Part shown: in pieces, positions 32,986 through 41,324 of the stretch | How the letters are laid out: the number at the start of each line of letters is the position of its first letter | How positions within the stretch are numbered: the stretch's first letter is position 1 | Origin: an uncultured Rothia sp. | GTDB lineage: Bacteria; Actinomycetota; Actinomycetes; Actinomycetales; Micrococcaceae | NCBI RefSeq assembly: GCF_916715725.1 | Contig: NZ_CAKAPD010000011.1 | Coordinates: 11,551 to 75,550, forward strand | Length of the DNA stretch: 64,000 nucleotides | Reading direction: 5' to 3' | The notes under the pieces: model-generated | What the model was told of the DNA's origin: nothing | Database searches by the model: none | What the model saw: the letters and a program-made list of their open reading frames with translations, nothing else | Position numbers and translations under genes: made by a program

Positions 32986-33804
32986 ATGTCTCACGATCAC
33001 GCAGCACACGGCGGCCACGGTCACGGCGCAGGTCAGGGCGGCTACACCCACGCCGGCCACGGCTACGGCGGCGCACCCAAGGGCTACGCAGTCCAGCACT
33101 CCGCAGCTGACGAGAACCGCCGCGGCCGCGAAGAAGGCGAAACCCTGCACTACGCCCTCTACACCGTGTTCGCACGCTCCGGCGCACGCCCCGCAGAATC
33201 CAACACCGACGAGGCACTCGCCGAGTTCGAGAAGGTCGCCGAGCAGCTCGCAGCAGACGGCGTGACCCTGCGCGGCATCTACGACGTCTCCGCAATGCGC
33301 GACAACGCAGACGTCATGATCTGGACCCACGGCGCAACCCCCGAAAAGCTACAGGCAGCAGTCCGCAAGATCCGCCGCACCGCACTCTTCGCAGGCACCA
33401 CCATCGTCTGGTCCACCATGGGCGTACACCGCGAAGCAGAATTCACCCGCAACCACGCACCCGCCTACGCACGCGGCAAGGCACCCGAAGCATGGGTCTG
33501 CGTCTACCCCTTCGTACGCTCCTACGACTGGTACTACATGAACCCCGAACGCCGCGCAGAAATGCTCAAGAACCACGGCATGAAGGCAATCGACTTCCCG
33601 CAGATTCTGGCAAACACCGTCGCAACCTTCGGCATGAACGACTACGAGTGGGTCCTCGCCCTCGAAGCACCCCAGCTCGTTGACCTCGTCGACATGATGC
33701 GCCACTTCCGCAACACCGAAGCACGCCTGCACGTACGCGAAGAAACCCCCTTCTACACCGGCCGCCGCATCGGCGCAGACGAAGTAGCAGAGGTTCTGGC
33801 GTGA
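32986..33804 (+). CDS. chdC: ChdC/HemQ, coproheme decarboxylase with His-rich N-terminus
   Basis: This 272-residue chlorite-dismutase-family enzyme converts coproheme to heme b with peroxide. The core includes GIYDVSAMRDNADVMIW, MGVHREAEFTRNHAPAYARG, the catalytic tyrosine region CVYPFVRSYDWYYM and a proximal-His segment KNHGMKAIDFPQIL. The first ~35 residues are unusual: about eight His among Gly residues (SHDHAAHGGHGHG, then YTHAGHGYGG), before the conserved domain. AAGAAAGGA precedes the ATG. Its last four bases overlap the ferrochelatase start. Confidence 0.93.
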   Translation: MSHDHAAHGGHGHGAGQGGYTHAGHGYGGAPKGYAVQHSAADENRRGREEGETLHYALYTVFARSGARPAESNTDEALAEFEKVAEQLAADGVTLRGIYDVSAMRDNADVMIWTHGATPEKLQAAVRKIRRTALFAGTTIVWSTMGVHREAEFTRNHAPAYARGKAPEAWVCVYPFVRSYDWYYMNPERRAEMLKNHGMKAIDFPQILANTVATFGMNDYEWVLALEAPQLVDLVDMMRHFRNTEARLHVREETPFYTGRRIGADEVAEVLA

Positions 33805-35255
33805 GCCATCAGCCGCACAACGGCGTAACCCTCAACGGCACGCTCCTGCCGGACAACGTGGTACCCAACCGCACCGACCCGGCGAACACCGCCTCCAACG
33901 GCCCCGCCGCGCTCAACGAGCAGACCCTCGGTGACTACCGAAGCGAACGCAGCATCACCCGTGACCGTGCCGAAGAGGCACGCCCCTACGACCTGGTGAT
34001 TCTCTCCTCCTTCGGTGGCCCCGAGGGGCAGGATGACGTCATCCCGTTCCTGCGCAACGTAACCGCCGGCCGCGGTATTCCGGATGAGCGCCTCGAAGAG
34101 GTCGCCACCCACTACCGCGCCAACGGTGGCGTCTCGCCCATTAACGAGCAGAACCGTGCCCTGCTCGCCGCGTTGCAGCAGGCGCTCGCCGAACGCGGCC
34201 CGCACATCCCGATCACCTGGGCGAACCGCAACTGGAAGCCCTACGTGAAGGACGTACTCGCCGAAGCCTACGAGAACGGCCACCGCAACGTGCTCGTGCT
34301 GGCGACCAGCGCCTACCCCGGCTACTCAAGCTGCCGCCAGTACCGTGAAGACTACGGCGTGGCGATTGAGCAGCTCGGCCTGGAAGGTCGCGTGCACGTG
34401 GGTAAGATCCGTCAGTTCTTTGACGTGCCCGGCTTCTCCCGCGCTTTCGCTGACGGGCTGAAGGACGGGCTCGCCACGGTGCGTGAGCAGCTTGCCGCAC
34501 GCGATAGCGGCTCGTCGAACCCGCGCCTGCGCATCATGTTCTGCACCCACTCGGTGCCGACCTCCGCAGCGAATGAGGCAGGCCCGCGCGGCGTGAACTA
34601 CGAGGGCGGTTCCGCCTACGTGGAGAAGCACCTGCAGGTCGCTCGCGCCGTGCTTTCGCTGGTTCGCGATGAGGCTCCGCAGCTTCTGCAGAACGTCGAA
34701 TGGGAGCTGGTGTATCAGTCCCGTTCCGGCCCGCCGTCCATGCCGTGGCTCGAACCGGACGTCAACGACGCCCTGGAGGCGCTACCCACCCCCGCCAACC
34801 CGTCGGAGGATGGCGAAGCCCCCGTGGAAGGCGTCGTGCTGGTGCCCCTCGGGTTTGTCTCCGACCACATGGAAGTCAAGTGGGACCTGGACACCGAGGC
34901 GCTAGACACCTGCGAGCGCCTGGGCGTGGTCGCTGTGCGCACCCCCACCCCCGGCACGCATCCGGCGTACGTGGAATCGCTGCGCCGCCTGATTGAGGAG
35001 CGCGTGGAGAACGGCGTTTCTGCCGACCTGCGCCCCGAACGTGAGAGCGTCCTCGCCCCGAGCGCGAGCGGTCAGTACGGCTGGTTCGACGAGTGCGAAC
35101 CTGACTGCTGCAAGCCCGGTCGCGGCGCGCCGAAGCCGGTGGTTGCAGAATACGCGCCCGCCGTTTCTGAGGATGCCGCCTCTGCCGCAACCACTGCTGA
35201 AACCTCAGCCCGCCGCTCCGGTGGCTGCGGCTCCGGCGGATGTTGCTCCCACTAA
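33801..35255 (+). CDS. hemH: CpfC/HemH, coproporphyrin ferrochelatase with Cys-rich tail
   Basis: This 484-residue enzyme inserts Fe2+ into coproporphyrin III. Family motifs include LVILSSFGGPEGQDDVIPFL, YRANGGVSPINEQ, the catalytic His in FCTHSVPTSA, and YQSRSGPPSMPWLEPD. The C-terminus has DECEPDCCKPG, cysteine spacing like that of [2Fe-2S] actinobacterial ferrochelatases, and a further tail of ~50 residues ending GGCGSGGCCSH, which is extra. The N-terminal ~50 residues are also an extension. The GTG start overlaps the chdC stop by four bases (GTGA), so the two are coupled. Confidence 0.92.
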   Translation: MSHQPHNGVTLNGTLLPDNVVPNRTDPANTASNGPAALNEQTLGDYRSERSITRDRAEEARPYDLVILSSFGGPEGQDDVIPFLRNVTAGRGIPDERLEEVATHYRANGGVSPINEQNRALLAALQQALAERGPHIPITWANRNWKPYVKDVLAEAYENGHRNVLVLATSAYPGYSSCRQYREDYGVAIEQLGLEGRVHVGKIRQFFDVPGFSRAFADGLKDGLATVREQLAARDSGSSNPRLRIMFCTHSVPTSAANEAGPRGVNYEGGSAYVEKHLQVARAVLSLVRDEAPQLLQNVEWELVYQSRSGPPSMPWLEPDVNDALEALPTPANPSEDGEAPVEGVVLVPLGFVSDHMEVKWDLDTEALDTCERLGVVAVRTPTPGTHPAYVESLRRLIEERVENGVSADLRPERESVLAPSASGQYGWFDECEPDCCKPGRGAPKPVVAEYAPAVSEDAASAATTAETSARRSGGCGSGGCCSH

Positions 35256-35365
35256 CACCACCCCTGTAGCTCCGGCTCGCCCCAACACCCCCTAAACGGG
35301 GTGCGCGGGCGGGTCGGAGCGCACGTGCCTACGGGCTATCACACACATCACCGATAAGGAGAGAT

Positions 35366-36499
35366 ATGAGCCATCACGAGTACATCTTGGGCACCCGCGG
35401 GTCTGCTCTCGCCCTGACCCAAAGTCGTATTGCTGCTGAAACCGTCACCTCCCTCTACACCGAACACCAGGCACACCACGGCGCCGCAGATGCCGAGGTC
35501 GTGGACTTCACCCTGCGCACCGTCAAGACCGAAGGTGACGTGCTCACCGGACCCCTGGCGACCCTCGGCGGCACCGGCGTATTCGCGGCGGCACTGCGCC
35601 AGCGTCTGCTCGACGGTGAGAACGCCTCCGAAGAAAACCGCGTGGACATGGCAGTACACTCCCTCAAGGACCTGCCCTCCGCGCCCTGCCCGGGCCTGGT
35701 CATCGCCGCAACCCTCAAACGTGAAGACCCCCGCGACGCCCTCGTAGCACGCGACGGCCTGACCCTCGACACCCTGCCCACCGGCTCCCGCGTGGGCACT
35801 GGCTCACCCCGCCGCGCCGCCCAGCTACGTGCACTGCGCCCCGACCTTGAAATCGTGGACATTCGCGGTAACGTGGGCACCCGCATCGGCCGCGTGAAGG
35901 GCCTCGAAGAGCACGCCGGCAAACAGGTCGTGCTCCGCCAGAACACCGAAACTTCCGAACGAGCCGACCACGGTGTAGGCACCGAACGCAGCGGTGACTG
36001 CGACGCCGTGGTGCTCGCCGTCTCCGGTCTGAAGCGCCTGGGCAAGGAAGAACTCATTACCGAGTACATGGATCCCACCCGCATGCTGCCCGCCCCCGGC
36101 CAGGGTGCGCTTGCCCTGGAAGTGCGTGAAAGCGAGTTCGAGAACCCGGACCCCGCCGCGCTCACCGACCCCGAGGTGGCACGCCCGGTCCGTGCCCTGG
36201 GCTGTGCCCTGCTCGCCGCAAACCACTACGAAACCCGCCTTGCCGTCAGCGCCGAACGTGCCCTGCTGCGCCGCCTCGAAGCCGGATGCGCCGCCCCCAT
36301 CGGTGCGTACGCGCAGGTGGTTGAGGGCGACCTGGTGCTCAACGTTGTGGTGGCCTCCCCGGACGGCACCGACATGCTGCGCCACACCTCGGCAACCGCC
36401 GAACTGGATGTGCCCGGCGCCGAACGCCTGGGCGTGCGCGTGGCGGAAGACCTGCTGCAGATGGGCGCCGCCGCACTGGCCGGATTGGATCTGAAGTAG
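35366..36499 (+). CDS. hemC: HemC, porphobilinogen deaminase
   Basis: This 377-residue enzyme joins four porphobilinogens into hydroxymethylbilane. Motifs: ILGTRGSALALTQ at the N-terminus, MAVHSLKDLPS, IRGNVGTRIGRVKGLEE, and the cysteine for the dipyrromethane cofactor in RRLEAGCAAPIGAYAQ. The ATG follows AAGGAGAGAT. It is five bases upstream of hemD, so the two are co-transcribed. Confidence 0.95.
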   Translation: MSHHEYILGTRGSALALTQSRIAAETVTSLYTEHQAHHGAADAEVVDFTLRTVKTEGDVLTGPLATLGGTGVFAAALRQRLLDGENASEENRVDMAVHSLKDLPSAPCPGLVIAATLKREDPRDALVARDGLTLDTLPTGSRVGTGSPRRAAQLRALRPDLEIVDIRGNVGTRIGRVKGLEEHAGKQVVLRQNTETSERADHGVGTERSGDCDAVVLAVSGLKRLGKEELITEYMDPTRMLPAPGQGALALEVRESEFENPDPAALTDPEVARPVRALGCALLAANHYETRLAVSAERALLRRLEAGCAAPIGAYAQVVEGDLVLNVVVASPDGTDMLRHTSATAELDVPGAERLGVRVAEDLLQMGAAALAGLDLK

Positions 36500-36504
36500 G
36501 CATC

Positions 36505-37410
36505 ATGTCTGCCTCGTGTTCTGAACCTCGGCTGGCTGATGCCCCGCAGGTTGATGCCCCGCCTTCTGAAACCCCGCGCACGGTTCTGCTGACCCGCTCC
36601 GCCGCCCAGGGCGCCGCCTTTGCCCGCGCCCTCGCCGAGGAATGCGCACAGAACGGGTTGGGGGAGTGCCGGGTACTTTTCGCCCCGCTACAGCAGGCAC
36701 GCACCGTCGAACCGGGCGAAGACCACGTCGCCGCGCTGGAGGCGCTCGCCTCCGGTCAGTACGCGTGGGTGAGCTTTACGAGCGCCAACACGGTTCGCGC
36801 CTGCGCCGAGCTGTGGGGTGACCAGTTCGCCCGCGCCTGCGCGAGTGGGGGAGTGCGCATCGCCTGCGTGGGTGCGGCAACCGCCCGCGCAGTGCACACC
36901 CAGCTGGGGTTGGGCACGGATTTTCAGCCGCAGGTGCAGAGCGCCGCCGGTATGCTCGCAGAGTTCGAACAGCCTGTAGCCGGTGCCGCCGCCGTGCTGG
37001 TTCTGGAAGGCTCCAACGCCCGCCCGGCCCTGCGCGAAGGCCTCAAAAACCTGGGTTGGGACAGCAGCCGCTGCGTGCTCTACGACATGGTGCCCGCCGA
37101 GCAGGTGGTGCCCGGCGAGCTGAGCCTCAGCGCCGCCCGCGCGCTCGTGCAGGGGAACACCATAGATGCATCCGCGCCGGATGTGCTGGTGGTGACCGCC
37201 CCCTCCCGCCTGCACGCCCTGCTGGACGGCGCACCCGCGCTAGCGCCAGAATCGGTGCTGCCTGAATCCGTGTCGCCTGAGTCCGTGCCGCCGGTGGTGG
37301 CGATTGGGGCGAGTACCGCCTCCGCATGCCGCGCCCTGAACCTGCGTTATGTGCAGGCCGATTCGCCCTCCCCGCAGGATTTGGCGCGCGCCGCCGCATC
37401 CTTGATTTAG
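36505..37410 (+). CDS. hemD: HemD, uroporphyrinogen III synthase
   Basis: This 301-residue protein closes hydroxymethylbilane with ring D inversion. The family is weakly conserved; the signs here are PRTVLLTRSAAQGAAFARAL near the N-terminus, AWVSFTSANTVRACAELWG, RIACVGAATARAV and a C-terminal VVAIGASTASACRALNLRYV. It carries a short Pro/Ser-rich insert near residue 255 (PESVLPESVSPESVPP). The assignment is strengthened by its position between hemC and hemB. ATG five bases after hemC. Confidence 0.88.
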   Translation: MSASCSEPRLADAPQVDAPPSETPRTVLLTRSAAQGAAFARALAEECAQNGLGECRVLFAPLQQARTVEPGEDHVAALEALASGQYAWVSFTSANTVRACAELWGDQFARACASGGVRIACVGAATARAVHTQLGLGTDFQPQVQSAAGMLAEFEQPVAGAAAVLVLEGSNARPALREGLKNLGWDSSRCVLYDMVPAEQVVPGELSLSAARALVQGNTIDASAPDVLVVTAPSRLHALLDGAPALAPESVLPESVSPESVPPVVAIGASTASACRALNLRYVQADSPSPQDLARAAASLI

Positions 37411-37483
37411 GCGCATCCCTCATCTAGGCCTCATTAAGACACATCTAAGACCACATATTTTTATCGAGTTTTCAGGAGAGATC

Positions 37484-38485
37484 ATGAACCTCACCCGCCG
37501 CCCGCGCCGCCTGCGCACCACCGCAGCCATGCGCTCCCTCGTCGCTGAAACCACCCTGCGCCCCGCGCAGCTGATTCAGGTGTTCTTCGTTCGCGACGGC
37601 ATCACTGAGCCGCAGCCGATTCGTTCGATGCCCGGCCAGTACCAGCACACCCTGGAGAGCATCATCCCCGCCGTGCGTGAGGCGTACGAGGCGGGCATCC
37701 GCTGCATCGACCTGTTCGGCATTCCTCGCGATGAGGATAAGGACGAGGTCGGTTCGACCGCCTGGGATCCGCAGGGCATCCTGAACCGTGCGATTGCGGT
37801 GTGCCGTGAGGAGTTCGGCGATGACCTGGTGGTTATGGCTGATACGTGCCTGGATGAGTTCACGAGCCACGGCCACTGCGGCGTGCTGGTTGATAACGGT
37901 CACGGCACGCCCGTAGTGGATAACGATCAGACTGTGGAGCTGTACTGCAAGATGGCGGTTTCGCAGGCGCGTGCGGGTGCGCATACGGTGTCCCCGTCGG
38001 GCATGATGGATGGCCAGATTGCGGCGATGCGCGCAGCCCTGGATGAGGCTGGCTTTGAGGATGTGTCGATTCTGGCGTATTCGGCGAAGTACGCTTCGGC
38101 GTTCTTTGGTCCGTTCCGTGACGCGGTGGAGTCCAGCTTCACGGGTGACCGTAAGACGTATCAGCAGGATCCGGCGAACCGCCGCGAGTCGCTGCTGGAG
38201 GTGCGCGCTGACCTGGAGGAGGGCGCGGATATGGTGATGGTGAAGCCTGCCTGTAGCTACCTGGATATTGTGCGTGAGGTGGCGGAGTTTTCCCCGGTGC
38301 CGGTGGCGGCGTATCAGGTGTCGGGTGAGTACGCGATGATTGAGGCGGCTGCGGCGAACGGCTGGATTGACCGTAAGGCTGTGGTGTTGGAGTCGCTGCG
38401 TTCGATTCACCGCGCCGGTGCGGACGTCATCCTGACCTATTACGGTACAGAGGCGGCAGGCTGGCTGCGCGAGCTGGACGCCTAA
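37484..38485 (+). CDS. hemB: HemB, porphobilinogen synthase
   Basis: This 333-residue enzyme condenses two aminolevulinates. The substrate Schiff-base lysines are in YSAKYASAFFGPFRDAVES and VMVKPACSYLDIVRE. The metal-site motif is DTCLDEFTSHGHCG, an actinobacterial mixed type in which the second cysteine of the zinc motif is Asp. The phosphate/allosteric RRLRTTAAMRSLVAETTL start is typical. AGGAGAGATC precedes the ATG. It is the last gene of the plus-strand heme cluster and is followed by a perfect terminator. Confidence 0.95.
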   Translation: MNLTRRPRRLRTTAAMRSLVAETTLRPAQLIQVFFVRDGITEPQPIRSMPGQYQHTLESIIPAVREAYEAGIRCIDLFGIPRDEDKDEVGSTAWDPQGILNRAIAVCREEFGDDLVVMADTCLDEFTSHGHCGVLVDNGHGTPVVDNDQTVELYCKMAVSQARAGAHTVSPSGMMDGQIAAMRAALDEAGFEDVSILAYSAKYASAFFGPFRDAVESSFTGDRKTYQQDPANRRESLLEVRADLEEGADMVMVKPACSYLDIVREVAEFSPVPVAAYQVSGEYAMIEAAAANGWIDRKAVVLESLRSIHRAGADVILTYYGTEAAGWLRELDA

Positions 38486-38506
38486 CCCCTCCTTCTAGAC
38501 GCTGAG

Positions 38507-38540
38507 AAGCCACATGCTGTACGAACAGCATGTGGCTTTA
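38507..38540 (+). terminator. Terminator of hemB
   Basis: AAGCCACATGCTGT (38507-38520) pairs with ACAGCATGTGGCTT (38525-38538) around a four-base loop, followed by TATTA. Its AGAAGCCACATG arm recurs in the structure at 42582-42643. The remaining gap to 38678 is A+T-rich and holds the promoter of the methyltransferase gene. Confidence 0.88.
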
Positions 38541-38677
38541 TTAGCCTTTAGCAAACTATATAGCCGAGACTAATACTCAAACAAGGGTATAGGACGACTA
38601 CCTCGAAAGCCCTAAGTAAAGCTGTGCTGTAGGATGTCTATGAGCCAACGGCTAGAAATTGGAAGGATACCATCAGC

Positions 38678-39646
38678 ATGTATACATCGATTGAAGTATG
38701 CGCAGGTGCAGGAGGTCAAGCTCTTGGGCTTGAGCGAGCAGGTTTTAGGCATCTGGCAGCGGTAGAGATTGACCGTCATGCCTGTATGACCCTTCGGGAA
38801 AACCGCCCTCAGTGGGACGTATATGAGGAAGACCTGAATGAATGGATTTCATCCTATTCATTGCAATATATGGGGGCTGATTTAGTAGCCGGTGGGGTTC
38901 CCTGTCCTCCTTTCTCTGTTGCAGGAAAACAATTAGGACATGAAGATGAACGTGATCTATTCCCCGCGATGCTTAAGCTAGTTTCCATCGTGCGTCCTCG
39001 AGCCGTGATGATAGAGAATGTCAAAGGACTACTAGATAGTAAATTTGAATACTATCGAGAAAATTTAAATCAGGAATTTGATAACCTGGGGTACACGTTG
39101 CATTGGAAACTCCTGAATGCTTCAGACTATGGCGTCCCGCAGCTTCGTCCCCGAGTTGTTATTGTCGGAATTCGAAATGATGAAGTAGGTGTCTTTACAT
39201 TTCCTGAGCCGCATAAGACGCCACCGTTGTCTGTTGGGGAATCCCTGAAAGAGCTGATGGGGGCGAACGGTTGGAAAGGGCTAGATGAATGGGTTGAAAA
39301 AGCAAACTCTATAGCTCCTACTTTGGTCGGTGGATCTAAGAAGCACGGGGGTCCTGATTTGGGACCCACACGAGCTAGACGGGCATGGGCAGAGCTGGGA
39401 GTGAACGGAAGTACGCTCGCATATGACCCTCCCGAATCTGAATTTGAAGGTCTTCCTCGTCTGACTGTTCCCATGGCTGCAAGAATCCAGGGTTTTCCAG
39501 ATGACTGGAAGATAACGGGCGCAAAAACTAACGCGTACCGTCAAGTTGGGAACGCTTTTCCGCCGCCTGTTGCTGAAGCCGTCGGCAAACAAATCATCAA
39601 AGTTTTGCGTGAAACTGACAAAGTTAAGAAAGGGAAAAATAAGTAG
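38678..39646 (+). CDS. C5-cytosine DNA methyltransferase, NgoMIV-type
   Basis: This 322-residue enzyme methylates cytosine in a specific site. All main motifs are visible: I EVCAGAGGQALGLERAGF, IV GGVPCPPFS with the catalytic Cys76, VI IENVKG (residues 112-117), VIII QLRPRVVIVG, IX-like AARIQGFPDDW and X YRQVGNAFPPPVA. It is directly followed by an NgoMIV-like endonuclease gene, so the likely target is GCCGGC. The DNA is A+T-rich compared with hemB, a sign of transfer. GGAAGGA precedes the ATG. Confidence 0.93.
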   Translation: MYTSIEVCAGAGGQALGLERAGFRHLAAVEIDRHACMTLRENRPQWDVYEEDLNEWISSYSLQYMGADLVAGGVPCPPFSVAGKQLGHEDERDLFPAMLKLVSIVRPRAVMIENVKGLLDSKFEYYRENLNQEFDNLGYTLHWKLLNASDYGVPQLRPRVVIVGIRNDEVGVFTFPEPHKTPPLSVGESLKELMGANGWKGLDEWVEKANSIAPTLVGGSKKHGGPDLGPTRARRAWAELGVNGSTLAYDPPESEFEGLPRLTVPMAARIQGFPDDWKITGAKTNAYRQVGNAFPPPVAEAVGKQIIKVLRETDKVKKGKNK

Positions 39647-40513
39647 ATGTCGTATATGGACCAGGCTAGAGAAGCATTTCATAGAGGCCTAGTTGAATCT
39701 GGAGTTCTTTCACTCGATCCTCATGGAATTGCTTCGAATGCAGACCGTTCGCAAAAATCATCAGTTGAGATTGCGAAATCAATTGCTTGTACTCTAGAGG
39801 CTAATGAAATGTCTTCTAAACTAAAAGGTCAGACGGTTGGTAAGCTATTTGAAGAGCATGTTGCCTCTTATGTTGAGAGTACAATGACTCAACTGCACAT
39901 GCTACGACCTGGAAAGTGGCATTTTGATAATGTTGGTAGCTCTAGGAAGAATTATCATATAGCTGAATATCTTCCGTACACTCATCTGGCTGACTTGTCA
40001 AAGGCTATTAAAGAAAATCTCTCATTGCGTTCTGCGATTGGTAATAGTTATGATATATCGCCGGATATATTGGTGTTACGTGAGCCGGAATCGGATGAGT
40101 ATATTAATTCGGAAAATGATATTATTTCAAAATCATCTGAGATTGCGAAATTTACTCCGATTAGAAAATCTATTAATTCAAATAATATTGTTCATGCTGT
40201 TATATCGTGCAAATGGACATTGCGTTCTGATCGAGCTCAGAATGCACGTTCAGAAGCTCTTAATATAATTAGAAACCGCAAGGGTAGGACTCCCCATATT
40301 ATGGTAGTTACAGGTGAACCTAGCCCTGCACGAATTGCTTCATTGGCTTTGGGGACAGGTGATATAGATATGATATATCACTTTGCTCTTCATGAGCTTG
40401 AGGAAGCAGTTAAAAAATCAGGGAATTCCGAGGCTCAAGACATGATGGATACTCTTGTTAAGGGTTCGAGGCTTCGAGATATATCAGATTTACCATTTGA
40501 CTTAACGATATAA
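39647..40513 (+). CDS. NgoMIV-type type II restriction endonuclease
   Basis: This 288-residue protein starts right after the methyltransferase stop. It resembles NgoMIV, which cuts G^CCGGC. Signature segments are SKLKGQTVGKLFEEHVASY with Glu70, DISPDILVLREPESD with Asp140, VISCKWTLRSDRAQNARSEA with Lys189 and Glu203, and NRKGRTPHIMVVTGEPSPAR. The spacing of these acidic and Lys residues is that of the Mg2+ site in the family. It protects against incoming DNA; self-DNA is protected by the paired methyltransferase. A+T-rich codon use suggests acquisition. Confidence 0.92.
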   Translation: MSYMDQAREAFHRGLVESGVLSLDPHGIASNADRSQKSSVEIAKSIACTLEANEMSSKLKGQTVGKLFEEHVASYVESTMTQLHMLRPGKWHFDNVGSSRKNYHIAEYLPYTHLADLSKAIKENLSLRSAIGNSYDISPDILVLREPESDEYINSENDIISKSSEIAKFTPIRKSINSNNIVHAVISCKWTLRSDRAQNARSEALNIIRNRKGRTPHIMVVTGEPSPARIASLALGTGDIDMIYHFALHELEEAVKKSGNSEAQDMMDTLVKGSRLRDISDLPFDLTI

Positions 40514-40531
40514 ATTTATTTTGTGTAAATG

Positions 40532-40582
40532 GCAGGCGAGCTAATTTATATTCTGATAAATTAGCCCGCCTGCATTCATTTT
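40532..40582. terminator. Bidirectional terminator after the restriction gene
   Basis: GCAGGCG and GCTAATTTAT (40532-40549) pair with ATAAATTAGC and CGCCTGC (40556-40573), with one A/C mismatch. ATTCATTTTA follows on the plus strand; A+T runs also flank the other side, where the convergent minus-strand gene ends. Confidence 0.85.
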
Positions 40583-40608
40583 AGTATCTATTCTGATGGA
40601 TTATGAGT

Positions 40609-41259
40609 TTACCTATTAATTTCTTTACTGGCTGGCTTGTACCCGAGGGAGGTACACACAACGTTGCCGTTGGTGAAGTACTCCGCGAGCTTCTCACGGT
40701 CGGCGGGGGAACGCAGGTCCGCCCAGCGTTCCTGCTCCAGGTAGAACGCAACCTGGGAGGTCAGGCAGACGACGCGTTCATCGTGTACCGCCACAATGTG
40801 CCTGCGCAGCCACGGTATGTGCTGAGCGAGGTTCGGCGGGATTCTGGACGGCACCTTGATTTCTATCTGCCATTGTGACGGTTCGTAGAAGGTCGACTTG
40901 ATCTGTTCGGGGTTCTTCGGGAAGACGCAGAACTCCTCAATATCGGGGTAACTGTACTTCTTCGCGGGCAGGAAAAGCCGCCCAATGTAGAACGAATCGG
41001 GGTTGAACAGCAGGTAGCGCCTCCTGCAATACCAGCGAGTCGCAAAGGTTATAGCAGCAACAATCCCCAACATGATGGATGCGTCACGGCGGGACATCGG
41101 AGTAACGCCCAGAACGCTCCAGCCAATGAGCGCGTAGAAGAAAACGCAGAAAGCCAGAAACAACACAAAGTGGGTTTCAGCATAGAAGTTATTTCTTTTC
41201 CAGACTCGTCTGGCTCGGGGAGGAACCTCCTCCAGCATTGGTGGAGTGCTTAGCTCCAT
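40609..41259 (-). CDS. Membrane protein with PH-like domain, short paralogue (1 of 3)
   Basis: This 216-residue protein has two membrane spans (about residues 30-50 and 63-78), then a domain that begins YLLFNPDSFYIGRLFLPAKK, followed by an EFCVFPKNPEQIK strand and ending QVAFYLEQERWADLRSPADREKLAEYF, GYKPA. The layout resembles bacterial PH-type domains (inference). It is a truncated relative of the two longer upstream paralogues, lacking their first ~190 residues. No known function. AGAGAGGA precedes the ATG. The family is not recognised. Confidence 0.72.
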   Translation of the reverse strand: MELSTPPMLEEVPPRARRVWKRNNFYAETHFVLFLAFCVFFYALIGWSVLGVTPMSRRDASIMLGIVAAITFATRWYCRRRYLLFNPDSFYIGRLFLPAKKYSYPDIEEFCVFPKNPEQIKSTFYEPSQWQIEIKVPSRIPPNLAQHIPWLRRHIVAVHDERVVCLTSQVAFYLEQERWADLRSPADREKLAEYFTNGNVVCTSLGYKPASKEINR

Positions 41260-41324
41260 GAGTTGTCCTCTCTACGGGTATCGGTGATGAAATGTGGCTT
41301 TTCGCCGTTTATGCTAATTGGCCG

